The notes: a model not told the origin generated them from the letters alone. A DNA stretch of 64,000 nucleotides from Bidens hawaiensis (GCA_021521415.1 JAIQDT010001656.1:372001-436000), one strand, 5' to 3'. Positions 45,785 to 57,715 are shown, counted from the first letter of the stretch. Numbers and translations: made by a program.

Positions 45785-47666
45785 CATAGTTAATTAAAAC
45801 TTTGCTCTGAATATAAAACTTTCAATAACATAACAATAATAAACCATAACTTATCTTAAAACATTCCTGTCTTTCAGATTTAAATAATAAGTATAAAATA
45901 TCATCAGTCTTCAGATGCCAGGCTCTTATTCTTCTGCCATGTGTCCTCGCTCAAGCCAGCTGTCTCATTCTACTCACCTGCGTGCACACTAAAAGTCAGT
46001 TACGCTGAGTGAGTTCTAGTTAATCATAAATCATATAATACATACTCTTACCTTCAATCATGCATCCGAAGATACATAATGATTACTTTACAAACTTACT
46101 TTCATTACATAATTTCATACATACGTTCATACTTTATTACTTTCATACTATATAATTACTATTCATTCTATCTCATATATTATTAGGGTATGATCCCTCT
46201 TTCCTTTGTCTATCTCAGATATTATTAGGGTCTGATCCCTTTCTTGTCAATCTCAGATATTATTAGGGTCTGATCCCTCTTTCCTTTGTCCATCTTAGAT
46301 ATTATTAGGGTTTGATCCCTTTCTTGTCTATCCCAGATATTATTAGGGTCTGATCCCTCTTTCCTTTGTCTATCTCAGATATTATTAGGGTCTGATCCCT
46401 CTTTCCTTTGTCTATCTAAGATATTATTAGGGTCTGATCCCTTTCTTGTCTATCTTAGATATTATTAGGGTCTGATCCCTCTTGCCTTTGTCTATCTCAG
46501 ATATTATTAGGTTCTGATCCCTTTGTTGTCTATCTAAGAAATTATTAGGGTCTGATCCCTTTTTACATCTCTATCACATATATTATTAGGGTCTGATCTC
46601 TTTCTTCTCCATCTCAGATATTATTAGGGTCTGATCCCTTTTTTACTTCTCTATCTCAGATATTATCAGGGTCTGATCCCTTTCTTCTCTATCTCAGATA
46701 TTATTAGGGTCTGATCCCTTACTTCTTCATCTTCAAGCATATAATCTTTAGATACCCGTAACATACATATACTTTCTTTAATCATTCATACATATTCATA
46801 TGTTGCACATATATCTATCATACACATTCAACTATCATACACATACCTTCCTTGTCAATACACGCAATATCCGAAGATCGTTCACATACCGACAAGCTTT
46901 CATTCACATTCAAGATATACATAAATTACATATATATCATACATGGCATACACTTACCATTTAAGGTAAGTGTATTAATTATCACATCGAGTATGCACAC
47001 AGCCCCGAAAACATAACAAGGAAAATGGGGCTACAAACTCACCTGGATTCTGTTTCTTTCTCCGTTAATAGTTAATCCCTTCTTTAATTGAGCTCGACTA
47101 ACTGTATATAACTTACACGTATCAATACTCATATGATCTAATCTGATGACCCAGTATTAGATTACTTTTACTTAGCATATTAGGTTTTTCATTTATGTTA
47201 ACGTTCTAGTATTTTATCTTCTTATGTCTTTACAATGCACACCCTCTAATGTATACACCCTCTAATCGAAGATCGGATCAGTGGAAATATTCATATGTAT
47301 GTCATGAACACTCAGCTAAAATTTGAGACCTATCCGACGGTCAGATCTCCGGAAATTTTTGTGTCTTTGTAGGTGGTTTTCTCAAAAACGGGAATTGGAG
47401 AAGTGTGTGTTTTTGATGGTGTAGGCCATGGTGTAGGGATGTATGAAAATGGAAAGGATTAGGGTTTTAAGAGGTATTTATAATCCCTTAAGCCAGTGGA
47501 CCTTAGACCCGTCTTTCCTTTTTGGTCCATAATTAACTACATCTAATTAGCCTACTTATCCTTCCATTTTTATTACTTTACTATTTTTCTATTAACTCAA
47601 GTAAATTTTCGGTCTTAAATAAATAATATATTAATTATTTATTCTTAGAAATTTCGGGATGTTACA
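45785..47666 (-). repeat. 3' LTR of G1, main part
   Basis: This continues the LTR after SIRE B and ends GGATGTTACA at 47666. A minus-strand TATA box TATAAATA lies at 47475-47482, a donor-like AGGTGAGT at 47037-47044 and a hairpin at 46951-46972. Compared with the 5' LTR it lacks about 0.9 kb between 47250 and 47275 (the part that lies at about 52840-53757 in the other LTR), including the word array. Confidence 0.9.
46160..46735. repeat. Minisatellite in G1 3' LTR (AGGGTCTGATCCCT unit)
   Basis: About 14 imperfect units of roughly 38-42 bp each contain CAGATATTATTAGGGTCTG and GATCCCT. Two unit types (TTTCTTG and CTTTCCTTTG tails) partly alternate. The same array occurs in the other gypsy LTRs with different copy numbers. 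Confidence 0.93.
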
Positions 47667-49204
47667 AGTCTTACCCACCTTATAAGTGGTTTCGTCCTCG
47701 AAACCTGCTTAGTCCTTGTAAAATGAATACTTTTTTTTAACCAGCTTAGCTTCTTAACTTACCGGTTTGTCCTTTGTCTCACAATAATCGAGTGATATGC
47801 ATTAATTTTAGCTGTCTTAAGTAGCGTGTGCATGAAGTCCTCGATGATATGTTTCCTTATCTAGACTTTACAACTGCATATCATTTCCTCAAGCATGCTC
47901 TTCTTTCTTGTCCTTTCCATTTTCTCCTTAAGGATTTTTTCTTAAAATCCCTTTGTCTATTCCTTGAGATAGAAAACTCCGTGCAATCCTTGAGCACATC
48001 CATTGCATAACTTATCGAAAAACTTCTTAAGTCACCATTTAAACCTTCTTTCATTCTCAGCCTTGCATCAATACGTAGGGTTCATGAGTTATAGCTTTCT
48101 AAGGTAGCTTGATCATGAAGTCCGTGCTGATACACTTTCTTCTCTCGACTAATCAAATCTCGTATTGTCCTCTGAATATTGTTGTCTATTGCTGCATAGA
48201 AGGTTATCTGACATATCATAACAATTTATTTTAACCGACTTCTTTTCTGAGCATGTGTTGAACTTCATATGGATATTTATAATTTCATTCTTTCTTTACC
48301 GACCTAAAGGACTTCCCGTTGGTGATCACATGAATATCAGTTAGACACTAATCATTCATGTTAAGACTTAAATTCCAATAACATAAGTCTAAGCCATCTC
48401 CACGCCTTCCATGCATGTGTTTCCAGCTTTTGTCCTTGGTTTCTTGTACCCTCTTTCTGCGTTACTGTCGTTTTCACCTTCGTAATACTTGCAGTTGTTC
48501 TTGTATGTGTAGGAAAAGTATCTTATTCTTCCAAAACTATTACATGTCATGAACTCGTCTTCGTTTGACTTCTACTTAATGTTTTCACCTTCATCAGTAT
48601 CCGCCTTCATTGTAATCAAATTCCTTCCTTTCGATACCCCGATGTAAACCGAATATTTATGTTTGACACAATTGACAATGGCATTCCATGCCTTGTCACA
48701 ATCTTGCTAATGAACTCCTTAACTAATATTTCTGATAAGATAGCTTCTCACATTGGTATAAAGTGAGCACCTTTCTTCAAACGGTCCACAATCACCCAGA
48801 TAGTATCATGGTTTCTAGCTATACATGGTAGCTAAGTTTTGAAATCCATGGTGATGCGTTCCCATCTCCATTCTGGTGTTTCTAATGGTTGTTCCTTTTC
48901 ATGCAGCTTCTGATGTTCTGCATTGACTTGCGAGCAAGTCAAACAGTTACTGACATATCATATCACTTGCATCTTCCATACTTGGCCACTAGTATTCTAT
49001 CTACAAGTCTTGATACATCTTGGTGGATCTCGCATGTCTACGAATCCACCAGCGACCAAATCTGATTCTCACATCATAAGTATTATCTTTCAAATCTCTA
49101 TGTAACCCGATAATTCATTCCTTTTCTTCTTCATCCTGCTCCCATTCTTTATACTCTATTGCGTCTCGCAGATCTCGCTCATGAAATCTGAAGTGCTAAC
49201 TAAT

Positions 49205-49241
49205 TTATACAACTTACTATCCTACAAAGTAAGTTGTATAA
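49205..49241. repeat. Inverted repeat at an internal deletion junction
   Basis: Perfect 14-base arms (49205-49218 and 49228-49241) surround a 9-base loop. A 17-base part (49217-49233) is repeated directly at 49293-49309, where it belongs to the RT coding remnant. The G2 sequence lacks the first copy. Confidence 0.9.
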
Positions 49242-50938
49242 ACTCGCACCTTGCATTTGATCAAGCAAATCATCAATTTGTGGCAACAATATCTATCCTA
49301 CAAAGTAAGCTTGTTCACCTCGCAGTAATCTATACACATTCTCACACTTCTGTCTTTCCCTTCAAGAACATCACCGGTACACCTCGTAGGGAAATACTCG
49401 ACATACAACACCTTTGTCGAGGAATTCCCGTAGTTGGGACATTAACTCTTTCATCTTGGACGGCGACATGCGGTAAGGTTCTTTCGCGACGGGTTGTGCT
49501 CTTGGTATTAACTCTATCTAGAATTCTACCTTTCGTTCCAGTGGTAACTCCGGAAGGTCCTATGGGAACACTTCTGGTTAGTCACACACTACAAGAACAT
49601 CTTTCATTTCTTTCGTGCCGCCCATAGCTTTGACAACAAACGCCAGGTAGGCACTGCACCCTCGTCTCAACAAACCTTCAGCTTCTATCATCGCAATGAC
49701 GTTAATCCTTGAACTTTCCTTATCACCATAAACCGTCACTGTACCGCCATCCAATGACATAAACCTTATCAACTTACTCTTACATTCCATACGATCTTTA
49801 AACTCAAACGTCAAATCCATTCCCCAAACGAAATTGAACTCTCTTAAGGTAAATCATAAAGAGTTGCAAGGAACTCACGCCCCTCTAGGTATACCTTACA
49901 ATTCTTAACCATTCTCATACTTTAACGAAAGTATCGCTAGTGGTCTCTTCCATAAAGTTTCAGGTACACAACTACATTCTTCTTAGCGTCTTCTTTCATT
50001 TTTGCTAAACTATGTAGCCTCATCCTTTCATGCATGCTCACTTAGGATATCTTGACAATCACTTGTCCTTCTCGATCATCTCCGCTTCCTCATCGCTCGC
50101 TTCGTTACTCCTGATCCCAGAAAGTTCCCTTATGGAGTTAACTATTGCAGGCATACTACATGTCTCGACTCATTCTATTTGGTTTATCTCCGTTTATTGT
50201 ATGTTGCTTCCACTTGGATTCTCAAGTTTGGACTACCTTTGATGCTTTAGCGAACATTGTTGGCATTGTATTTCGAAACAATCGAGCAATTCCCTCAGTG
50301 TTCATGAATACAAGCTCCAAGCGTTATCCTTCTTCATTACTTCGTAAAGTAGATGTCCAACTACTTTCGTATATCGCTTTGTCACATCTTCTTCAATAGG
50401 TGTCTTGTTGGCACGTGTCTTACCACAGCGTCCAGTACGACCTCTTCGTGCTCGTCGCTTTTGTAGCAGTCATAAATCTTATCTCCAAAGAAACACAAAC
50501 GTTATCACTCTAGGAATTATTTAGCACATGATTCGTAAGGTAAGTAGTTAATGACAGTGGCCAAGTGTAATTAACTCTTTACATTACTCCTCAGGTTCTA
50601 CATATTTCCCTTTGTGACTTCACTTGTGCTAGTTCCTACTTCTCACACAATCATAACTTACATATAACCTACATTCTTATCCCTAGCAATTAAGCTAGCA
50701 TACACACATTCTTTCTTTAGCAATTAAGCTAACATTCAAATATTCTTTCTATAGAAATTAAGCTAACTTCCTTACACATTCTTACATTATGCATGAAATT
50801 AATCATATACTTTACCTTTACCGAGCTTGCTTGAATGACACATAGCTATCTTGAACTAGCATCTTCATTCTTTTCTTACTTAAATCCCATTCTCTGTTCG
50901 TGTCTAAGCATGTAGGATGCTTAAATCTCTCGAACTTT

Positions 50939-50950
50939 GCTCTGATACCA
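50939..50950 (-). promoter_or_regulatory. Primer binding site of G1
   Basis: The minus strand reads TGGTATCAGAGC, complementary to the 3' end of initiator methionine tRNA, three bases inside the 5' LTR. It fixes the element's orientation. Confidence 0.9.
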
Positions 50951-51027
50951 ACTTGTAAGGCCCCGTTACCGGTGCCCTACTTTGTACGTTGGATTTACTC
51001 ATAAACACGGTTCTAAATATCAGAGTT

Positions 51028-51536
51028 TGTAAGTCCCTCCGGGGCGTCGCTGATCGATACGAGATCCGCACGAGGTCTAGGAGTGCGGAATCCTCCTAGA
51101 TTCGTTTATTGGTGTAGAAGACGAAGAACACAATTACACACAAACACATACACGAACAAACACACGAATGGGATAAACACATCTGCAGATCTTTTATATC
51201 ATAACCGAAACACATTACATACCAAACACGTAAACAAATGACGGCCGACCCGAGGTGAGCTCTACCTCGGGCCGTCCCACACGACTCTCCCTCTCGGTTT
51301 CTCTCTAGACAATTAAACTGATCACAAAACACTCTGATTTTCTGGATACCAAACCTAAACAAAACACACATATATATATAGACAAAACTTCGCGGGCTTG
51401 GGCTGTAGGCGAAGTTGTTATAACTTCGCCTAAGGCGAAGTTGTTCTAACTTCGCCTATGGCAGAACTTGTTACAACTTCGTACTTCTTTTCCGCTGAAC
51501 AGAATTGCATAGCGACGGTCACAAAATGCACCAACA
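51028..51536 (-). mobile_element. SIRE-like copia solo LTR with TSD GAGTT
   Basis: On the minus strand it starts TGTTGGTGCATTT, close to the SIRE B LTR start, and ends GGGACTTACA. GAGTT is duplicated at 51023-51027 and 51537-51541. It carries two hairpins of GGCGAAGTT/AACTTCGCC (51406-51432 and 51433-51457) upstream of a minus-strand TATATATATA (about 51370-51381). It lies 74 bp into the G1 LTR. Confidence 0.93.
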
Positions 51537-51924
51537 GAGTTAATTAAAACTTTGCGTGAAATATAAAACGTTCAATAACATAACAATAATAAACCATAAC
51601 TTGTCTTAAAACATTCTTGTCTTTTAAATTTAAACAATAAGTATAAAACATCATCAGTCTTCAGATGCCAGACTCTTATTCTTCTGCCATGTGTCCCCGC
51701 TCAAGCCAACTGTCTCATTCTACTCACCAGCGTGCATACTAAAAGTCAGCTACGCTAAGTGAGTTCTAGTTAATCATATATCATATATTACATACTCTTA
51801 CCTTCAATCATGCATCCAAAGATACATAATGATTACTTTACTAACTTACTTTCATTACATAATTTCATACATACGTTCATACTTTATTACTTTCATACTA
51901 TATAATTACTGTTCATTCTATCTG

Positions 51925-52395
51925 AGATATTTTTAGGGTCTGATCCCTCTTTCCTTTGTCTATCTCAGATATTATTAGGGTCTGATCCCTTTCTTGTCTA
52001 TCTCAGATATTACTAGGGTCTGATCCCTCTTTCCTTTATCTCAGATATTATTAGGGTCTGATCCCTTTCTTGTCTATTTCAGATATTATTAGGGTCTGAT
52101 CCCTCTTTACTTTTTCTATCTCAGATATTATTTGGATCTGATCCCTCTTTCCTTTGTCTATCTCAGATATTATTAGGGTCTGATCCATTTCTTGTCTATC
52201 TCAGATATTATTAGGGCCTGATCCCTCTTTCCTTTGTCTATCTCAGATATTATTAGGGTCTGATCCCTTTCTTGTCTATCTTAGAAATTATTAGGGTCTG
52301 ATCCCTTTTTACTTCTCTATCTCAAATATTATTAGGGTCTGATCTCTTTCTTCTCTATCTCAGATATTATTAGGGTCTGATCCCTTACTTCTTTA
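51925..52395. repeat. Minisatellite in G1 5' LTR
   Basis: About 12 units of the AGGGTCTGATCCCT type occur here, fewer than in the 3' LTR of the same element, so copy number has changed since insertion. Confidence 0.92.
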
Positions 52396-52885
52396 TCTTC
52401 AAGCATACTATCTTTACATACCCGTAACATACATATACTTTATTTAATCATTCATACATATTCATATGTTGCACATATATCTATCATTCACATTCAAGAT
52501 ATACATAAATTACATATATATCATACATGGCATACACTTACCATTTAAGGAAAGTGTATTAATTATCACATCGAGTATGCATACAGCCCCGAAAACATAA
52601 CAAGGAAAATGGGGCTAGAAACTCACCTGGATTCTGTTTCTTTCTCCGTTAATAGTTAATCCCTTCTTTAATTGAGCTCGGCTAACTGTATATAAGTTAC
52701 ACGTATCAATACTCATATGATCTAATCTGATGACCCATTATTAGATTACTTTTACTTTGCATATTAGGTTTTTCATTTATGTTAACGTTCTAGTATTTTA
52801 TCTTCTTATGTCTTTACAATGCATACCCTCTAATGTATACACGTATACATGTACGGGTCACCATGTATCCGGGTCTCAACGTACC

Positions 52886-53052
52886 CGAACTTGAATGTAA
52901 GCGAACTTATATGTAAAAGAACATAATAGCGGAGAACTTATATGTAAGCGAACATATCAGCGGCAAACTTATATGCGAGCGAACATAATAGCGGCGAACT
53001 TATATGTAAGCAAACATAACGTTAGGCGAACTTAACTGAAGGCGAACTTGAA
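52886..53052. repeat. GCGAACTT word array in G1 5' LTR
   Basis: Repeated GCGAACTTATATGTAAGCGA-like units and variants (GCGAACATA, GGCGAACTTAA) occur. Word spelling differs from SIRE B (GCGAAGTT) by one base. The 3' LTR of G1 has lost this region. Confidence 0.88.
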
Positions 53053-53968
53053 TGTGCAGCAGTAGCTGTGGGTTTGGTCTTAACCCACTAATCGTTCAAC
53101 GTATAAACCTTTAATATGATCTTAACCATTCCCGTAAACGTTCCCATAGCCATTTTCAGATAAGACTTGCCCCGGGATATCGTAAAGTTTGGACCTTTAG
53201 GCTTAAAACGTTCAAAACTAGATTTAGGACTTTCTTTATCGAGCCGTTCATAACCGCAAATTCGTTAAGTTCATTTTTAACATCAATTTTGCAACTTCAT
53301 CACATAATAAGGTCCGATTTACTATCCTACTAAGTTTCATGCAAAACCGACTTCATTTACTCGTTCTTTTCACAAACCGAACACTACTCGTTTTACCCGA
53401 AATGAACCAACTAATCCGTTTATTATCAAGTTCATTACTTTATCAATAATCATGACCCGATCTATCATCCAACCATTTTTCATGTAAATCCGTTCATGAA
53501 AAGTAAGCCTTTTTAGCAAAAACGTACCTTTGAGGTTTTTGTCTAAAATCACTCGAGAGGCTCAAAACCATATCAAACGAACTCCGAATTGAGTGATTCA
53601 AGCGTCCACAGAACAGTCTTGTCCCGATTTACAAAACCATCATTTCACCTTCACCAGAAACAGCCGCCACAGTCACCGGAAAAGCTGAACAGTCGCCGGA
53701 ATCTTCACTTTTGAGCTGCTACGGTTTTTCTGATAAAAACCAGACTTCCAGACTTCTGATCGAAGATCTGATCTGTGGAAAACTTCATATATATGTCATG
53801 AACACTAAGTTAAAATTTGAGACCAATCCGGCGGTCAGATCTCCAGGAATATTTGTGTCTTTGTGGGTGGTTTTCTCAAAAACGGGAATTGGAGAAGTGT
53901 GTGTTTTTTATGGTGTAGGCTATGGTATAGGGATGTATGAAAATGGAAAGGATTAGGGTTTTAAGGGG

Positions 53969-53976
53969 TATTTATA
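53969..53976 (-). promoter_or_regulatory. TATA box of the gypsy LTR family
   Basis: TATAAATA on the minus strand, in the conserved context AAGGGAGTATAAATACCCCT, is found at the same place in all family LTRs: 17726-17733, 47475-47482 and 57044-57051. It supports minus-strand transcription starting at the right-hand LTR. Confidence 0.75.
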
Positions 53977-54166
53977 CTCCCTTAAGCCCATGGACCTTAG
54001 ACCCATCTTTCCTTTTTGGTCCATAATTAATTACATCTAATTAGCCTACTTATCATTCCATCTTTATTATTTTACTATTTTTCTATTAACTCAAATAAAC
54101 TTTTCGGTCTTAAGTAAATAATATATTAATTATTCATTCTTAGAAATTTCGGGATGTTACACGGGT

Positions 54167-55288
54167 TGCGAAAATGGGTCGGCTAAAAATGTTTGGGCTA
54201 AAGGGTTATTGGGTTAGGATATAATACTATATTAATAATACAGATCTTGCAGTTTGGTCCCTGAACTATTGGGATGAAATCATATAAGGCTAAACTATTT
54301 TTTAGTGTCATTTTCATATATTTCTCAAAGTTAATATATATAATAATTAAATATCAAAATCAATTAAAAAAATAATAATTACTCGATAACGCGCTATTTT
54401 TATTGAATAAATTTTCCGAACATAAAACGGTTCGGGTAATACAAATTGGTAAAATCGAGTTGTTACAATCTCCCTACTTTATGGATTTTCGTCCCGAAAT
54501 TAAAGGATACTATATCAATACCAATAGATTTTGTGCAAAGGAGAATTTTAAATATAAATTTTCTTTTAAATAAATCATGATACATAACTTTGAATAGTTA
54601 ACACAATGCTCCATACGAAAATCCGATAAGGACACTTATATAGTAGAGACACCAGCGGCGTATCCACCATGTCCTTATCATCTCTACATTTGTACCATTA
54701 TCCCAACTACTTCCGATTCTATATTATGACACACAATTGCACGCATTATGATTTCCATGCGAGGACTTCGATAATTATGTCGGATGGTCCACGTGATTTG
54801 TCCCGTCGTGTGGATTTACAAAACGTTTAAAAATATAATTTTAAGAATAGAAATCCTTTAGGGAAAGGAGTTTTAAGTGAGACGTCTTTAAATAGAAAAA
54901 AGTTTATAGTTTGGTTATTTAAAATGGGGAGTTTTATAGAACTACCCTTCAATAATTTTAAACTTTACTCGAGGGGCATAATAATAGAAAATCTTAGTTG
55001 GTACTTCAATAATTCATATATATGTTAATTCAAAATTTAATAAATAGTCGATAGAAGGCAGAAGTGAAATACAAGTAAGATAGAATTCGACGAGTGGCAA
55101 AGTCTCCTGGTAGTTTAAATCTTCAGTTGCGCATAACTTGGAACCTTGAAACTTAAGCGTCTTGGGTGATTTGATCCATGAGGGCTTGAGCAGTCGTGGT
55201 AGATTGAACCGACATTGCTTGGGTAACTAGAGCTCGAACTTTTGGCAAGAGGGTTAATTGGTTAGATTAGGCATGGGTAACTAGAGCC
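54167..55288 (-). mobile_element. Relic of a third gypsy element (LTR edge and internal end)
   Basis: TTGTTACA at 54462-54469, followed by ATCTCCCTACTTT and TTTTCGTCCCGAAATT, reads on the minus strand as a purine tract next to an LTR start. So the LTR lies left of 54470 and the internal 3' end to the right. No coding domain is recognisable in 54470-55288. The left part 54167-54461 rejoins 33348 if G1 is removed. The outer limits are unclear. Confidence 0.5.
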
Positions 55289-57234
55289 CGCTGTTTCAGT
55301 CTATTCACCTGCGTGCCTACTAAAAGTCAGATACACTGAGTGAGTTCTAGCTAATAAAATAACATACTTACATACACATACACGTGTCTGAAGGTAAGTA
55401 TTACATACTTAAATTTTTAATCATTCTTCCATATATATACTTTCATTCTTTCATACTTTCTTTCTTTAACATACACAGTACGTCCATAACTATTCTTTCA
55501 TTATAAAGAGCATTCCGCGCTACATACCTCGGATATTATTAGGGTCTGGTACCCTCCATCCTCGAATATTATTATGGTCCGGTACCCTTCATCCTCCTCG
55601 GATATTATTAGGGTCTAGTACCCTTCTTTCCATGCAACTATACTTTAATTTCATACATACCCTGCTTTATCATTCATGCATATTTTACACACAATTACAT
55701 ATTCTAACACTTACCTTCCTTGGTGATACGTGCAATATCCGAAGATCGTTCACGTACCGACAAGCATTCATTCATAACCTCGATAACCATCACACATATC
55801 ATATATGGTATACACTTACCATTTAAGGTAAGTGTATTAACTATTCACATCGAGTATGCACACAACCCCAAAAACATAACAAGGAAATGGGGCTAGAAAG
55901 TCACTTGTAGGCGATTCCTTTATGAATTTACTGTTATGCCCTTCTTGAGCTGTGCACGGCTAACTGTGTATTAATCATAGTACCAATTAATTGCTTCTAG
56001 TTATACCATACTTCTAAGTTGTTATAACCCTTAGCAACAGGGGTCCGGGGGCAGCACCCCTGGCAGCGAGGTTCTAGTGGCGGCAGCCCCTTGTGGGGTC
56101 CAAGGGGTAGAGCCCCTGCTGGGGTTAAGCTGCCAGGTCAGATTGGAAAAATATTATCTTCATTAATAAGTCTTTACTAAAAACCTCATCAGAAAACTGA
56201 AATTTAATTATTTAATCAAATCAAATCTTCGTTTTAAACGTTACCTTTCATCATTAATTATTTACTTATTCTTATCTTAACCGTCATATAAGTCCATCTC
56301 TATCGTTTACGTAAGTATGCGCTGTTTATCTTTCGTTTATTTCTGAAAATCATTTAAGTTAGCGTATAAGTTGTCATCGACGTATAAGTCCTCCATCTGG
56401 CATATAAGTCCTATTGGCATGTAAGTTCTTTAGGGTATAAGTTCTCTCTGGCATATAAGGTACTACCAGCGTGTAAGTGCATCTAGCGTATATGTCATAC
56501 ATATACGTCACATACATACACGCTATCATACATATATGTGGCTTACATATACGCTGCATTTACCTTATACGTTGCAGATACTTATGCAGTCCATCATACT
56601 TATACGGTACATACATAGACGATGCACTTATACGGCGTATATGTGCAGGTCGGCCCCCTTTTCACGCTTTTTTAAGGTTTTTCTTCGATTCTGGCGCCGT
56701 CAGCAACCGTTAACCACCATGGTTAGTCGAGGTTTGATCATTTATGGCCTTTGGTAGCTTCGCGGTGTCCAGATATGAGCTACTGTGGTCCTTAAGCTCG
56801 TTTTTGGTTGATTAAACTCCCGAATAAAGCTAGATCTAGATCCAAACGGCTCGTACGGCATCACGGGGCTGTGGTGTCGGGTTCTACTATGTTGGTACAG
56901 CTGGGATAAATCATTACTTACCTTTTGGTCTCGGATCGTTGAATATAGTAGAGTAGAGAGTGTTTGGCTTAAGTGTGTGTCTTTGAAGGTGTAGGCTATG
57001 GTGTAGAGATGGATGGAAACAGAAAGGATTAGGGTTTAAGGGGTATTTATACTCCCTTAAGCCCATGGACCTAAGGCCCATATTTCCTTTTTGGTCCAAT
57101 TTTTAATTCCATCTAATTAGCCTACTTAACCTTTCACCTTTATTATTTTATAATCTCTTTACTAACTCATGTAAACTTTTCCATCATAATTAAATAATAT
57201 ATTAAATATTATTCTTAAAAAATTCGGGATGTTA
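55289..57234 (-). repeat. 3' LTR of G2, left end truncated
   Basis: Homology to other LTRs of the family starts in mid-LTR (CTATTCACCTGCGTGC), so about 250 bp of the outer end are missing. The inner end GGATGTTA is slightly decayed. It holds minisatellite units GGTCTGGTACCCTTC at about 55540-55625, a hairpin at 55813-55834, a donor-like site mutated to AAGTGACT near 55899-55906, a GCGTATAAGT-type word array at about 56305-56640 and a TATA box at 57044-57051 (minus). Confidence 0.85.
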
Positions 57235-57289
57235 GTAGTCTACCCTCCTTAAAATAGGTTTCGTCCTCGAAACCTAACTCTTAATTAAA

Positions 57290-57715
57290 CAAGTCCAGGT
57301 AAAACTTGCGCATCTTTTCCTCAACTTCCCAAGTAGCATCCGATCATTTACGATGCTTCCATATCTCACTTAAGGAATAACTTTATGACGAAGCTGTTTT
57401 GCCTTATGATCAACTATCTCAACAGGTTTCTACACGTAATTCAACTATTCATCAACCTTGATGTCTACTAACGGCACGTGGGACGTGTCATCAACTAGAC
57501 CTTTCCACAAGTGAGAAACATGAAAAGTAGAGTGAATCCCTTCTAACTCTTCAGGAAAATCCACCTTGTAAGCTACTTCACCAACACGATCGACAATCTT
57601 AAATGGTCCGATGTACCTTGGACTTAACTTTCCTCTCTTCCTGAAACGAATGATTCCCTTACAAGGTGAGACCTTGAGCATCACATTGTCAACAATGTTA
57701 AACTCAATTGGTCAT
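57290..57715 (-). pseudogene. G2 integrase C-terminal domain and chromodomain
   Basis: The frame at 57445-57684 has the GKLSPRYIGPFKIVDRVGEVAY motif and STFHVSHLWK, typical of the gypsy integrase C-terminus before a chromodomain. The chromodomain follows leftward after a stop and a frameshift; a DATWEVEEKMRKFY-like stretch is readable at about 57304-57345. Such chromodomains steer integration to marked chromatin in chromoviruses. Confidence 0.85.

Larger units (their letters stand above)
47667..50953 (-). pseudogene. G1 internal region, gag-pol remnants
   Basis: Reading from the primer site leftward, a decayed gag start near 50400-50480 resembles the G2 gag start. A protease-RT linker frame follows at 49578-49820 (KSKLIRFMSLDGGTVTVYGDK, matching G2). 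RT N-terminal remnants lie at about 49245-49570, then a deletion of the RT palm and RNase H. Integrase zinc-region and core remnants lie at 48650-49175. 47700-48640 has no recognisable domain. A purine-rich tract next to a palindromic GGTTTCGAGGACGAAACC adjoins the 3' LTR (about 47667-47704). The deletion junction carries an inverted-repeat filler at 49205-49241. Confidence 0.8.
33349..54161 (-). mobile_element. Ty3/gypsy element G1, degenerate, TSD CGGGT
   Basis: The 3' LTR is on the left (33349-47666, split by SIRE B), the internal region is 47667-50953, and the 5' LTR is on the right (50954-54161, with a nested solo LTR). CGGGT at 33344-33348 and 54162-54166 confirms both ends. A primer site reading TGGTATCAGAGC on the minus strand lies at 50939-50950, next to the 5' LTR. 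A purine tract adjoins the 3' LTR. The internal region is only 3.3 kb and lacks most RT, RNase H and part of integrase. Confidence 0.92.
50954..54161 (-). repeat. 5' LTR of G1 (with nested solo LTR)
   Basis: It starts TGTAAGGCCCCG and ends GGATGTTACA, about 2.7 kb without the insert. Minus-strand sense features in order are a TATA box TATAAATA at 53969-53976, the GCGAACTT word array at 52886-53052, a donor-like AGGTGAGT at 52621-52628, a hairpin at 52535-52556 and the minisatellite at 51925-52395. Compared with the other gypsy LTRs it lacks a short block of the type at 46868-46912. Confidence 0.92.

Noticed and set aside
46160..46735. CRISPR-like array of regularly spaced repeats
   Set aside because: Units are contiguous and diverged, with no unique spacers, and they lie inside a plant gypsy LTR; it is a minisatellite.
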